Positions 22,438-35,503 of a stretch of 64,000 bases of DNA are shown piece after piece (positions within the stretch are counted from its first letter, which is position 1; every line of letters starts with the position of its first letter). The DNA is from Eleusine coracana subsp. coracana (taxonomy: Eukaryota; Streptophyta; Magnoliopsida; Poales; Poaceae), in contig CM064421.1 of NCBI GenBank assembly GCA_032690845.1, positions 40,972,963-41,036,962 of the forward strand, read 5' to 3'. Both the position numbers and the translations under genes were made by a program. Below the pieces are notes generated by a model that worked only from the letters and a program-made list of their open reading frames with translations, was not told the DNA's origin and did no database searches.

Positions 22438-25400
22438 TCTGATGGAATCACTGCCAATGCAAATTCACCAAGAACATTAGCCAAGAACCAGAAGGTAAAA
22501 AAAGAAAGCAGAATAATAACATCTTGACTAAACGCCAATAGTGAGCTTACAGCACCAATAGTCCAAACAGGGTGTTGTAAACAAGACTAAACGCACAAGC
22601 TTGTTGCAATTGCATAACACAGACAGGGTGCGCACCTCTTGGAGCGGCTGTGATGCATTGCTAATCAGGAAGGGACTACAGGGCTAAACATACTCTGTAT
22701 GTCTCTGTCACTGAGCTCAAGAACGACTCCTCCATTGAATCTGTAACTGCATTGTGGGTTAGAGAACTGAAAATGTGCAGGTGATTCAGATACAAGACTA
22801 TAAAGGGAGAGGCAGCATCTACCTTACAGAGAAGCAATCCACAACAAGTGGAGCATGGAGTTGTTGCTGAGAGTTGATCACCAACTAAAGCTTTGACCCT
22901 CTTGTAGACTTATACTTTTTTCTTGACTGGAAGTTCCTTCCTTCTTCTCAGGTCCCTCTCCTTACTCCTTCACCCTTTATTTTCTGAGAGGTGAGGAGTG
23001 AAGAGGACTGAAGGATGGTGATGAACTTGAGGTGCCCCACTGCACTGCTCTGCTGGTACAGTGGGACTGGTACTGTTTCCTGAGGTTATATTCAGAACAG
23101 CACCCTCAGATCGGTGCCTGTCCGGCTATTCCGATACTTTATTTATTGAGGCAAGTTATATTTATGTCTGTCCTAAGGGTACCAACTTCTTTTCTCTTTC
23201 GTGAAAGGTAGGCCAGAGCTCAGGAAGGGGACTCCCTCTATTCTATCCAGATCTGCCCGATTTACATTTTTAATGCACGCAAGCAAAATTTTACTTCGTT
23301 CAAGGCTGCTGACCTTTTCACCTCTGTCAGCTCAGAATCCGTCTCTCAGAAACTGATTAAATAACAGAATCTTATGCCACACTAAGCATCTGTTGTTTAG
23401 CACGGAAAGGTTACGCCATGGGAAATTTTGTTTTGCACATTTTCTGACTTTTTTTTTAGAAACGCACATTTTCTGACTAAGATGTTCCAATTTATTAATA
23501 AAAGCACACAGAAAGAAATTCCTGGTGTCATGTCATCAATAGAAGAGGGGTCTTGCCTTGCTCAAAACAAGTGCGTTGTTGCATGCAAGTTTTTCCTCAG
23601 CAATGATGAGGCGAGCAGCTCACATGCTGGTAAAAACACTGCAAGTATCGCAGTAGGACAGTAGCATGCATGGCCATTGTTTGACCTGTGACGATTCTGC
23701 GCGGATAATTGATGGAATTCGTCCTACATGCAGTCTAAATGACCACACCCCGCAACGGACATGACCAGGGTTTGGCGAGGCAGAGGTGCATGGAAACCCA
23801 GAGAAGCGGCCAAGAAATGGACAGGCGCCCACAACCAGTGCCGAGGTGAACCGGCCAGCGGCCATGGGAGGTTAACTTGCCATCTCCTGGCCTAGAAAGA
23901 AACGCTTCTTTGCCTTGGCATACACTTTGTTTTTGTTGGTGCTGCCTCTGCTACACCTCCAAAAGAAATTATTTGGCAGGTAATGTGACACGGTCACATA
24001 TCTTACCACGAATACTCACGAGGTCCTCACAGCACAGCCACTGTCCTGCTTCTACATGACTCTGCTCCTGACGCAGTTGCGCATGTTTTGACCAATCCTG
24101 CGTAGCATTGCCACTTCGGGCCTCAGATGATGACAACTATAGTTAACTGTCAAGGGAGTGAGGAAGGCACACACGTATGTGCGTTGGTATGAAGTCGTGC
24201 CAATCATGGACATGCCGAGTCGCTTTATTCTTGAGCATGTAACGCGATGAGGATACATGACAACCGCTAAAGGGAAGGTATATCGGTTGGATTGGTAGGT
24301 GTTCAACACATTCTGCAGTGTGCCCCAGCCGTCCCGGCCCCGGGCGTCATCTAGCTGTTTGTCACGGAATCCTCGATGCTCTGTGCGCCCTAAATCCCAA
24401 TGCGTTTAGCTTTGGGTTTGGCGGCACTAGGGCTGCACCATGCTGTTTCAGAAACAGGTCTGCAGGGGTAGCGTCCCGTCTCACATGCGTGCTTGGTTTG
24501 GTACAGCACACGTGTGATAATGCAGCAACATTGTCAGAGATGTCCTAATTCCTAAAAGAATTTGTACCTATACGTTCCAAGAATTTATTTATCGCATTAA
24601 TTTTGGACTACGGATTTGTAGGTACTACCGGACTAGTGCATCAAAGGAAGGTACACCAAGTTTTTACCCTTTCCTTTTTGTAGCAAGTGTAAAATGAGCT
24701 GGTTCTGTAAGCAGTCATGTCCCTTTGCAAATGCATCTACACTTCTCCAAAAGGTGGCAATAGAACGCACGCACGAACGCACGTTGCTGTTTTCTATCCC
24801 CACACCCCACTTCAATTACAATGATTATCTTGATGACCAAAGATAACCAGCAAGATGGTCCAATGATGCCGCCAATGACAACCACGGAAGGCATGCCAGT
24901 TATAACGACAAGAGGAACCTGGGTAACCCTAATTAATCAAATCTCAGTGGGTGATTAAAGAAACGTCCCGGCGACAGACATGCTCGAGGTTTCATGTGCA
25001 CATGGACCCTCTTCTGCTAATGTGTCCATCTATTTGCTGTAAATAATCCCTAGAAACGGCAGTAAGAAACAGCAGATGTGGTTGCAATGCACATTGGAAA
25101 CCAACTGCAGGAGCATTTGATAATGGAAGCCTCTTAGGTCGAGATCCAGAACGATTCTTCGCATCGGTTTCCAAGCTGTCAGAGGCTAAACTCACCAACA
25201 ACTACAGCCACACTGGAGTGAGATACTCCATTGTTTAATGGCAATGGCTTTTGTTCGAAAAAAAAAAAGGCGATGGCAATGGCGTCCTATTAGCGAAGTC
25301 AGAGGGCTGCAGAGTTCGAGCAATTTTCTTCCGCTACATGGCAAGCTAGTAGCTAGAGAATTGACAAATTGAAGGACAGACATCTCCGACTGAAGAGGAC

Positions 25401-26232
25401 AATATAGAGTGTTCTTTCATGCACTAGATTCCCAAGCTTCGTGCATCGTACAAACCATCCCCACTTCCCATGGATCGCAGATGCGTTCTAGAAAGCTAGA
25501 AAGCCTAGATGCTACGATTCAACAGACGGTCAAAGCTTATATGGAAACATGAATATACGTGGAATATATAGCTAATGTAAGCTACGACAGTCCACAAGAA
25601 ACCTAGACTGAGTAACAGAGATCAACATTTCACCTCAACAGATTCAAAGCTCGCAGCCTACCAGTCGCCACAGCCGCATGTTACAGTTCAACCAAGAATC
25701 AGGCATTCATGCCCAGAAAAAATGAGCTTTTCCGAGTTTGAATTCAAACCTGACATATAAATTTGCAGGTCTCAACCCTAGTTGTTGGTTGTCACTTGCA
25801 CATATAGATAGTGTTTAGTATGTCAAATAAGTTGTTCATAACATTGTATAACACATCGCTATAATCCAACCCATTTTCAGGAAATATGCACCAAATAAGT
25901 TAGAAACTAGTTCTTTCATCATGCTGCAGACATTATATTTGGAATTGGTGACACAAGGATCGCGAAGTTCTCTTCCAAAATGTCCCCATCTCACTCAAAG
26001 GGGTAGAACTAGCTTTACCAGAACTATGGACACATCTTGAAACCTTGCCATGGTTTACAAGATATGACCAAAAAGCTACTCTATTTCTTGAGATCCTAGC
26101 ACCAGGGTAAAATTTTGCAATGCACGCACCCTACAGCAGTAAAGCAGCAAAAAAGAACAGTATTTTTCCTTTATGTAGCTGAAGAAGCTCAGGTCAGCTG
26201 TACAGTTGCAAGGAATGAGCCATCAGATACTT
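22438..26232. other. Intergenic region between the DUF547 and RBR ligase genes
   Basis: The first few hundred bases (to about 22900) are probably 5' UTR and UTR intron of the DUF547 gene. The rest has no convincing ORF, RNA gene or defined transposon. The last few hundred bases before 26233 are the likely 3' UTR of the RBR gene. Confidence 0.5.
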
Positions 26233-29200
26233 TCAGATCTTATCTGCCACTTCAGCTGGTACATTAAGATCAAAAAGTGCACCACCACTATTAGCATCTC
26301 CCCTCCTCTCTCGCTTATGAGAGGGAAGCCCTCTATTATTAGAGCTTGACCCATGCAACTGAAGAACAGGCCGCTTTCCCAGAATACTAGATCCTGCACA
26401 TCATATCGAAATAGGCACCAACAATCATAAATAAATAAACAAACATTTAGTATTTCGGTCTGTAAAGAAAAAGGAAATGTCATATATGAAATAGTAGATT
26501 TTATATCAATTTATCATGCATACCAGGTTGGCTCCTGTGCTCATCCTGGCTATGTTTTATTGACTGTGAACTTTGTTCAGCACAATCCCAACTAATATGG
26601 AGCTCTGACGCCCTGTCGAGGCCCTTGGATTTGTAAGGAGCTATGTTGTGAGGAGTGCGCAGAGGATACAACAAGTCATTCTCAATGCACTGGTACCTGC
26701 AACGTAGTGTATTTAGTACAACAGTTTGCTGGTGACCTGCATAATTTGGTTGAGAGGAGTTCTTACATTTGCTTGCAGAGCCTATCAACCACATTGGAAA
26801 GATTAATGACATGCTTCATAGTATCCATAACCTCATCATCGGTAAAATCTTGGAAATCCTTCTCAAGGAAACCAGAGAGCCTTTCAACATTGAATTCTAG
26901 TTGTTGTTGCTGATCCTCAAATAAGTTTTGTTTCATTTCTCTTTCCTCAGGAGTCATCTCATCCTTGAAAATCTCATCACCAAACATGTAGTATGCAAAA
27001 GGATAAGAATATGAAAGAACACGCCTTGATCTGAATAGCCTGTTTAGGCCATTAATCACCCAAGAGTAATCTTTAATCTTGGATTCCTTATTTTCAGAAA
27101 TGGAAATCTTCCCCTGAATATCACCCTTTAGCTTTGCTTCCTGCTTAAGCGAATCAGTATGAGCTTTGTATCTGTTGTGGTAGTGCATATATCTATATAG
27201 GTCTCGCCTTGCTTGCTCTGTGCGCTTTGTCTGATCTTCAGTGAACCGGCCACAGCTGTGACCACTAATACTTGACCATGTATGATCTCTACCAGTAGCA
27301 CCACCACATAACCAACTACATCCAAAATCAGCACATTATTAAATAATAAAAGACAACAGCTAAATAATATCGTAGAAAGGAAAGAGGATAAGATCTAGAA
27401 AGTGAAAGAGAACAGGAAACAAGAACAGAAGAATCCTCAGTGTACTACGCAACATTGACGAAAACATAGCGACTAAAAGACATCAAGCAACTTTATAGTT
27501 AACGTTTATGCCAATTTCCACATCCTTATACAGATGGATGCTACCTAGAATCTTGACAAAAAAAAGGTCATTATTGTCCCTTGAACACTGCTATATGGTC
27601 TCTATACTCCCTACAAGTGGTTACACTATTATCTCTAAGCCTTTGTAAAGAAAAGTATGGTTATACTCAGAACGTTGCACCTATGTTGTAATATGTACAA
27701 TCTCTAGGTAACAATTATTTAGCATACGCATCTAGCAACACCTGCTGCTATCCAATGCTATGTATGGCAAACATTAGCCAACTATCAGATTCATCCTTGA
27801 CACAAGCAACCAAATTCTTAAACAATCTAAACATTGGAGTCTTAAAAAAATGTCATTATGGTATAATAAAATTACGGGGTCACAAATATTTCTTCTAAGG
27901 AGCAACCAACGGTGCATCACCAGCATAATTACATGTAACAATACTAATGCAATAACCATCTAACATACAAGCTACCCATCAGTCCTAAATGAATCAGGAT
28001 TTAACAGAACAGTGGAAGTAAGCCTATGTGCCTTCCTAGCACAGAGCTATATGCCCATGTTTTAGTTTCATAATATGCAACAATACTATATGCTCATGAG
28101 AATAAGTAACTTACTACCATAAGAAAAAAAAGTGCTTTGCATTATTGCACCAAGCCAAAAACACAGCTCAGGTTACTTTCTACAAGCTTTCAGTATTGTG
28201 ATACATCGATACTGAAGAGATGCAAACACCAGAGAGATGTCAATGCAACAACAGTTCAAGTAATGATGGTTTCAAGTGTCCAAGTAGACTCAAGCATAAA
28301 TTAAAAAAATGTATGCCATAAGATTATAATAAAACAATCTAATACACTTAAGGTAAAGCATAGAACTTCGAAAGGTGACATTAGCCTCATGCTTATACAG
28401 TTTCATAGTGCACCAACAATCTCGAAATTAGAAATTCTGCAGATCATGGATGCATTGAAGATGGCAGAACCAACAAGATCTTATTTATAACAGGAATGAA
28501 CAAGCAAATCAAGAAAAAGAATGACAGACAAAATGCAGGTCATTTTTTTTTTAAAAAAAAGGAATATGCAATTCTTTGAGTCTATGTGAACAAAGACACT
28601 AACAGAAAAATATTCTAAAAAAAAAAGGTACATGTATAAAAGAATCATATTAGTAACTCCAACAACAGTGAACTGGTACATATAAGGTATCTCACCAGAA
28701 TGCTTGTCCACAGATACATGCTACAAGGTTGCAGCCACCATTCTTCTCCACAGGCTTGTGGCACTTGGGACAGGGCTTAGTATTCACTGTTATCCAATTC
28801 ACCGTCTCTGATTCGTCACGGCATTTCTTGATCCAAAGTTCCCACATCATGCAGGAGCATGGTGAATGTGCTTGTAAGGAACAATTAAAACAAAACTGGC
28901 ATCCACATGTGCATTCCACCTCACAATAAATATCACCTTTGACACGTATAGCATTTCCACAATTTGGTATGCTGGGGCACCACTTGACTGTATCATTATC
29001 CTCAATATAAGATTCCAGCAAAAATCTTTCAAAGCGCTCGGCAATATCCGGGCGCTTTGCAGTGACTAGTTTCCGGATTACTGACTCATCACAAATAGCA
29101 TTACACTTTGGAGCCATGCACCTGACACGCCGGCTCTGCCCCTCATTTATCTTCACGATGAAATATTCAGTCCAACCTTGATGAGAGGAAGGGAGTGCAT

Positions 29201-30419
29201 AAGTAAATGACAAAATTGGGGAGAAAAAAACAAGTGCAGAAAAGCTACTTCGTATAATGTGGTTGCGGGGAAGAAGGGGTAGTACAAAAAGAAGTGAGCA
29301 CATTGCTAACAGATAATGTCTACAAAGCTGTCGAAGCATATCATTCTTGGAAAAGAAAGAATGCAAACAAGTATGCAATGATTTATAAAAGGGTAAGACA
29401 GATTTTTCATGAAAACGGTACCTCCTAGGCCAGTTTCATGCATGATGGTACATGCCACAAAATAATATAAGTGATCTAAATGAAGAAATGATGCTGCACT
29501 ATTTTCTTGTTACACTGAGGGTCAAAACCTATTAGCGAGCAATCACATGCCAAACAGACTTCTAACTTCTACTAGGCAAAATTAAGATTGCTACCTACAT
29601 AGTAATCCTATGGTGGAATTCACCCAAATTCTTTGCTATAACTAGAAACATTACATACACAATTTACTATCAGATACAACACCTAGAACACATGCAAAGG
29701 TGAAAAATACTGAAATTGTCAGGTCATCCTAAGCAGCTATTACTCACAATCATTGCAGTAGTTGTGGCCACAATCCATCTCAGAGGCAGCGGAGGGGGGC
29801 ACGTCCTCGTAGCAAACATTGCAAGTCACCTCCGTCGAGGATGGAAGGCCGGCATTATTGGTGCGCTGAAGAGGAACACCAGCTGCTGAGAAGAGCCTCT
29901 CCCTACCCTTCTGATCAAGAAGCTCAAAAATCCTCTCCACGTCCCACCGGTAGTGAATGAGTAGCGTCCGGGCGTGGTGCTCCTTCAACCCTAGCAGCTC
30001 CATCACCTTCCTAAGATCCTCCCTCTAAGAACCCCAAGGCACAAACCACGAAACGAAATTGAAACATAAGCACAATAAACCGTAATAGTGCGGAAATCGA
30101 ATGAGGAGGACACTCGTAGTCACCTGCGCCGCTAAGAGGGATTCCCTGGTGATCACCTGCAGGCACAAACGACGAAGGAATCAGTCATGGAAAAGGACCA
30201 ATCTTACAACGGAGACGCGGAGGGTAAAAATCAGGACAGGGCGCGTACGGATGAGGAAGACCAGTGGCAGTCCTCGTGGTGCTCGTCCTCGAGGACCTGC
30301 AGGACGGACTCTTCTAGGGCATCGTCCTCCTGATCGCTCAGGTAGCAGTCGTCGTCCTCCTCCTGCTCCAGTTCCGACGACGACACCGGCGGTGATACCT
30401 CTTCGGCGTCGCGACCCAT
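26233..30419 (-). CDS. ARI: ARIADNE-type RBR E3 ubiquitin ligase
   Basis: Seven exons on the minus strand: 30419-30249, 30156-30124, 30024-29748, 29176-28696, 27315-26767, 26696-26524 and 26393-26233, all with GT-AG borders and matching phases, 614 aa. An acidic N-terminus (residues 1-57) and UBA-like segment (about 69-110) precede RING1 (CNVCYEDV...CGHNYCNDCW, from Cys136), the IBR (CPSIPNCGNAIRVKGD...) and RING2 (CPKCHKPVEKNGGCNLVAC). Cys309 in GGC is at the position of the thioester-forming catalytic cysteine of RBR ligases. An Ariadne helical domain follows (FRSRRVLSYSYPFAYYMFG). The C-terminus ends LFDLNVPAEVADKI. Introns 3 and 4 are long (about 570 and 1,380 bp) and hold nothing I recognise. 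Confidence 0.94.
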
Positions 30420-31385
30420 CTGGCAACACCGATCCGATCAGCCCCCGAATCGGAGGGCCGGCGACGGGACTCGCACGGAATAGGGGAGGAAGGGAATGGC
30501 GGATAGGGTCGAGCGGGAGAGGCGGCGCGGGCGGGGGCAGCGAGGCTGGAGGAATCCAAGCGAGAGCGCGGCGCAAAGGAAGAGGGGGATGGCGCAGCTG
30601 AGCTCGCACAGGAAGAGAAGGGGGGAGGCGGAGCCGTCGGGGGGTGGCCGGAATTGGGGAAGGCTCGTTCCTTCCTTGGACTGCTGGTGCGTTCAGGGGC
30701 GGCGGGCGGCGTGCTGTAGAAGTGACAAAGTGAAGGGGGGTAAACGTAAATCTGGCACCGATAGCATACGAAATCATTTTAAATGTTGGAGTGAACTATG
30801 GCCTCTATGGAGTACTTTGAGTTCCTTTTCTCGAATTTAATTTTGAACCATGTAGATACAACTTGAGAGGGTCTGAATAAAATGATAATTTCAGAAATCA
30901 TTCTTCGAAATTTTGAACCATGTCACCTTATATAGATTAATAAATATATCGATATTTTTATTTTATATTTATGTACCTAAAACATGTAAGAATTCAGAAT
31001 GTTATTAAAAATTGATATTTCTGACCACTATGGGCCTTCACGGGCTTTGTTAATGGACCTCCAAGATCTGTTGCTAATGGGCTTCATTGATAGATACAGT
31101 TCTCTGGTTTGGGCCAATTAGCACAGACGATGACCATTTCAAAAAAAAAAAAAAAGCACAGACGATGACAGCTGCTCAGACACAGAGAAAGTGCAAGAGA
31201 CATCCGAGTGGTGTCATCTTTATTGATTTCGGACTTATGTTCATCACCAGTTCAACATGGTACCCAGCCAGATCTCTGAATCTCTGCGTCGACTTGTAAT
31301 TCGTATGCTTGCTAATAAAAGTCGTACATGACATTCTTGGTGCATCTCTACAGGTACGCAAATGGTTGTTGGTGATAATACAGTA
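30420..31385. other. Promoter/5' UTR of the RBR gene and intergenic DNA
   Basis: GC-rich to about 30720, consistent with a TATA-less housekeeping promoter and 5' UTR, then AT-rich. No gene seen. ORFs on the plus strand at 30101-30840 are antisense to exon 1 and its leader. Confidence 0.5.
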
Positions 31386-31616
31386 CTCCTTCCGTTCTTA
31401 AATTATCGTTATTGACTTTTTTAGTTAATTTTGACCATTCATCTTATTTAAAAAAAATTAAAAAATATTATATATATTATCATAGTTTATTTTATTATCA
31501 AAAGAAATTAAAGTATAACTTAAAATTTTGTATATTTAAAATAATATTTTGAATAAGACAAATGGTCAAAATTGATTAAAAAATCAACAACAATAATAAT
31601 TTAAAAACGAAGGGAG
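31386..31616. mobile_element. Stowaway-like MITE
   Basis: 231 bp, flanked by TA on both sides (31384-31385, 31617-31618). Ends CTCCTTCCGTTCTTAAATTA and TAATTTAAAAACGAAGGGAG are imperfect inverted repeats. The interior is AT-rich and itself partly inverted (TGACCATTC...AAATGGTCA). Confidence 0.85.
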
Positions 31617-31932
31617 TATGCACTACGCGTGACGGCCTTGGCAAGGTCACATTTGGAACGCAGATTTGAAGTGGTACCAATTTAATGTTCAGGTGCACTT
31701 TGCAGCTGGCATCACAAAGGTCACATTTATCATGGAGTCTTGTAGTGCCACCTGATATGACTAGAATTATCGAAGGCAAACCGGAAAGGGCAAATTGCAC
31801 AGGAAATTCTACGTTCCCAGTGCCATTTCAAGCGAGTCGTTTCAGTTCTCCTGTTTCGGAACATAGTTTTGGTTCAGTGGTGTGCATGGTAATTTGGCGA
31901 ATGATACATGGGTCTTTTTCGTACACAGATAG

Positions 31933-31940
31933 TATAAAAG
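31933..31940 (+). promoter_or_regulatory. Probable TATA box of the TPD1-like gene
   Basis: TATAAAAG 119 bp before the ATG at 32059. Confidence 0.6.
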
Positions 31941-32058
31941 GCCTGGTTACCACAGGTTATGAGCACTTGCATGAACCGGGAGGAAGTAACACAGCCATTC
32001 AGGTTAGTGTAGTGTTAGCGCTTGTGGGAGAGAGAGCGAGGTCGACTGAGAGACAATA

Positions 32059-32390
32059 ATGGGGCGGTTTCAGAGCGGTGCTTCTGTCGTGGTCGTCAGC
32101 CTGCTCCTGTTCCTAGCTTGCCACGGTACGTACCTAATCCATTGCAAAACCTGCTGCTGCTGTATTCGTGCGTTGTATCTATGCCTTTGACTTGACGATG
32201 ACTAACCAGACAGCACGAACAATGCCTACTGCAGCAGTTTTGGGCGAGCCGTCTTCCACCACGGATGCGGCGGAGCATCAGGCACCCGCGCACATCCGCA
32301 AGCTTCTCGACTCCAGTGGCATCGGACGGACGAATGAGCCCTGCGGCGTCGAACTCGTGAAGGTGAGCCAGTTCGATGCGGGGTCTAAGC
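32059..32390 (+). pseudogene. TPD1/MAC1-like secreted peptide gene, 5' part
   Basis: Exon 1 is 32059-32125 and encodes a signal peptide (MGRFQSGASVVVVSLLLFLA). It is spliced (GT-AG) to exon 2 starting at about 32214, which runs to 32390, where a retrotransposon enters within a codon. The product is a TAPETUM DETERMINANT1-like protein. In the family these are small secreted ligands that act with a leucine-rich-repeat receptor kinase to set anther cell fate. This half carries the variable linker and the EPCGVELVKVSQFD segment that starts the TPD1 domain. The alternative intron acceptor four bases upstream would change frame. The rest of exon 2 is at 49078-49337. It is called a pseudogene only because of the insertion. 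Confidence 0.8.
32386..32390. repeat. Target-site duplication TAAGC, left copy
   Basis: Identical to 49073-49077 and flanks the outer copia element. Confidence 0.92.
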
Positions 32391-32594
32391 TGTTAAACAT
32401 AGAAAGGTATATTGCTAATTACTGCGTACAGGTATTGTTGGAAGGCTATCCCGGGTGTAATGCATGCCTGTAATGCGTGAGTAAAGGAGCTGTGTCTCCT
32501 GCGTGATTAGCGTGCATTGATTCAAGCTTGTATTCTCCTGTGTACAATATCTATATAAGATGAGAGTTATGGCCCAAAGGGTCGCTGTGCCATT
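32391..32594 (+). repeat. 5' LTR of the outer copia element
   Basis: Starts TGTTAAACAT. It contains CTATATAAGA (TATA, 32551-32560). The last bases found in the 3' LTR (CACACCAACA) are missing, so the LTR seems to have lost its extreme 3' end next to the primer-binding site. Confidence 0.9.
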
Positions 32595-32595
32595 A

Positions 32596-32608
32596 TGGTA
32601 ACAGAGCC
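32596..32608 (+). other. Primer-binding site of the outer copia element
   Basis: TGGTAACAGAGCC, close to the initiator Met tRNA complement, with one substitution from the usual TGGTATCAGAGC. Confidence 0.8.
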
Positions 32609-32685
32609 AATGTTTTTTCATTAAAAATGTCTTCTTCTTCCTCGCCTCCTCCCTATCCACCATCTCTGGTTCGATTCCATCTATC

Positions 32686-33528
32686 ATGTCAACCACTTCA
32701 GCCCAAATTCCACTCCATCATGCTATCACTGTTCGCCTCACCAAGAACAACTATCTCACATGGCGCGCCCACCGCCTCCTTTATCTTTGGAGTACGAAGC
32801 TTATGAGCTATCTAGATGGATCAATCCCGGCGCCGGCTGAATATGTTGCCTCCACAACAGGTGCTGATGCTGAACAACTGTCGAATCCAGCCTATATCAA
32901 GTGGTATGATCAAGACCAACAACTGCTTAGTGGTCTTCTCTCTTCTCTATCTGAAGATATCATTATCGATGTTGTCTCTGCCAAGACATTCAAAGCAGCA
33001 TGGGACATCCTGCAGCGGATGTATTCCCGGGCTCGCCTCATTCAAGTCCGTGTAGAACTCGCCACGACCAAGAAAAGAGACCTCTTCGCCACTGATTATT
33101 TCTGCAAGATCAAGGGGCTAGCCACTGAGATGGCTGCTGTTGGCTCTCCCTTGCATGATGACAAAGTGATTGCCTACCTTCTTGTTGGTTTTGGACCTGA
33201 CTATGACAACTTTGTCACGTCCATGACCACCAAGACTGAGCCTCTCACACTTGACGATGTGTATGCCCATCTGATGGCATATGAGGCTCGCAAAAATCAG
33301 CATCAAACTGAGATGCAACTTCACCTTGGTGCCTCCGCCAACTATGCTGGGCGTGGTGGTTGTGGTCGTGGGGATCGCGGCCGTGGTCGCTGGTGGACTG
33401 GACCTCCTTTTTCTCGCCCACCTAATGGGCGCACTAATGGCTGAGGTGATCGTCGTGGGTCATCTAGCCACCCTCCCTGCCAGATATGTGATCTACACAA
33501 CCATACTGCTATAAAATGCTGGTACAGG
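32686..33528 (+). pseudogene. Outer copia gag
   Basis: The ATG at 32686 opens a gag of the UBN2 type (LTKNNYLTWRAHRLL, YDQDQQLLSGLLSSL, LLVGFGPDYDNFV). A premature TGA at 33442-33444 precedes the in-frame zinc knuckle CQICDLHNHTAIKCWY (about 33478-33525). Confidence 0.9.
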
Positions 33529-35503
33529 ATGGACGAATCCTATCAGGATGATCCTCCTTCTGCAGCGATGGCCTCCACTTCTTCGTACAAGATTGATCCT
33601 AATTGGTATGCGGACACCGGCGCCACCGACCACATCACAAGTGATCTGGACCGCCTTGCTGTTCGTGAGCGCTATCATGGCGGTGAACAAGTCCATGTCG
33701 GCAACGGCGTAGGTTTGCAGATTATGCATATTAGTCATTCTTTAATTAATACTGCTGACCGTTCATTAGCATTGCACAATATTCTACACACACTTGAAAT
33801 ATCTAAAGATCTTCTATCTGTTCATAAATTCACGCGTGACAATAATATTTTCTTTGAATTTCATCCTTGGCATTTTTGTATAAAGGATCTCACGTCGAGG
33901 AGAAATCTACTGGAAGGCCGGTGTGAGGCCGGTCTCTATCCTATCAAGCAATCTGCCATTGCTGATCTCCAGCATGCGTTGGTCAGCTCCACCACTCATG
34001 CTCAGTGGGATGCTCGCCTTGGTCACCCGTCACCTCAAGTCATTCAGTCTATTTTGCATCTCAATAATATTCCTTGCAATAAAGAGACCTTTACCAGTCT
34101 GTCATGTGTGTCGCTTAGCCAAGAGTCATCAATTATCATACACTAGTTCATCTCATCGCTCTTCATTACCACTAAAACTTATTTTCTCAGATGTATGGGG
34201 TCTTGTACCTACTTCTGTAGGTGGTTTCAATTACTATATAAGCTTTATCAATGATTTTAGCAAATTTTCTTGGATATATTTGATGCATGATCGCACTGAG
34301 GCGCCTCACATATTTTTGCAGTTCCAAACACATGTCGAGCGTCTCTTAAACACCTGTGTCCAATCCGATTGGGGTGGTGAATACCAGAAGATGCATAACA
34401 CCTTCTTTCGATCTCTTGGCATAGCACATCGTGTCTCGTGCCCACATACATATCAACAAAATGGCTCGGCGAACGCAGCATTGCCATATCGTCGAAACGG
34501 GTCTTGCTCTCCTAGCTCATGCTGTCATGCCTCTAAAATTTTGCGATGAAGCTTTTCTTACAGCTACATATCTCATAAACCATCTCCCTACTCGTGTCAT
34601 TGACAACAAATGTCCCTTGGAGCGACTATTCCATACACCACCAAATTACTCCCTTCTCAAAGTTTTTGGTTGCGCATGTTAGCCCCATCTTCGCCCTTAC
34701 ACCAAACATAAACTTTCTTTTCGCTCCAAAGAATGCATGTTTCTCGACTATAGCGCATTACACAAAGGCTACAAATGTCTTGACACTGACTCTGGCTGTG
34801 TCTATATCTCCAGAGACGTTGTATTTGACAATCATGTCCTTCCTTTTGCTAGGCAGCCTCCTACTATCTCACAAACCCAGCCGCAATCACCAACTAATTA
34901 TGTATCCCACGTTATACCCTTGAATATCAGCAGTACTAACTTGAGTTGTGACTATATGCATGTATCTGCGCCTGCTAACTCTGTCGATGCAGCAAATCCG
35001 GGTGGACAGATTGATTCACAATCATTAGGCGCACCGAAGTCTGCGCTGGATCAGCAACACCCAGCCTCGACAGTACCCTCAGAATCCATGCCATCCATGC
35101 GCTCAGAGTGCTAGCCTACTGCCGCTGGTGCGCGTGCAGAGCAGTGCGCTGACTCTGGCACGGCTGTCTGGTCGTCCCAGCCAATCCTGCCACCCCCTGA
35201 TACTTCTTCGGCTGGTGATGTTGGGCTGACCCCATCTGTCCCACATTCTTCAGCAGATGCATCTGCTGATCCTGCTGCCACTCAAGTGCCGGGTGAAAAT
35301 CAAACTACTACACCCGTTGCTCCTACTGTTCATCAATATGGCGCAAGACTTAAACACAACATCAGGCAATCGAGGGTTCATACTGATGGAACAGTCACAT
35401 ACTCTGTCATTCGGTCTTCAGATGTTGAACCCACCTCTCATGTCACGGCTATGAAACATCCTCTTTGGTGTGGTGCGATGAATGATGAATTTCAGTCACT
35501 TAT
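33529..35503 (+). pseudogene. Outer copia protease, integrase and start of RT
   Basis: Protease WYADTGATDHITSDLDRL is followed by the GAG-pre-integrase region (LGHPSPQVI). After a frame change near 34095 comes integrase (FSDVWGLVPTSVGG, FQTHVERLLNTCVQSDWGGEY, CPHTYQQNG). A second change near 34470 leads to INHLPTRVI and KVFGCAC, followed by a stop. The C-terminal integrase tail (34737-35114) and start of RT (KHPLWCGAMNDEFQSL) end at the nested insertion. Confidence 0.88.

Noticed and set aside
30101..30840. Plus-strand ORFs opposite exon 1 of the RBR ligase
   Set aside because: Antisense to exon 1 and its leader, Arg/Gly-rich low-complexity peptides without homology signs.
32391..32594. A longer C-terminal end for the TPD1-like protein reading into the LTR
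   Set aside because: The extra residues are encoded by LTR sequence that recurs at 48859; the gene's own continuation is at 49078.
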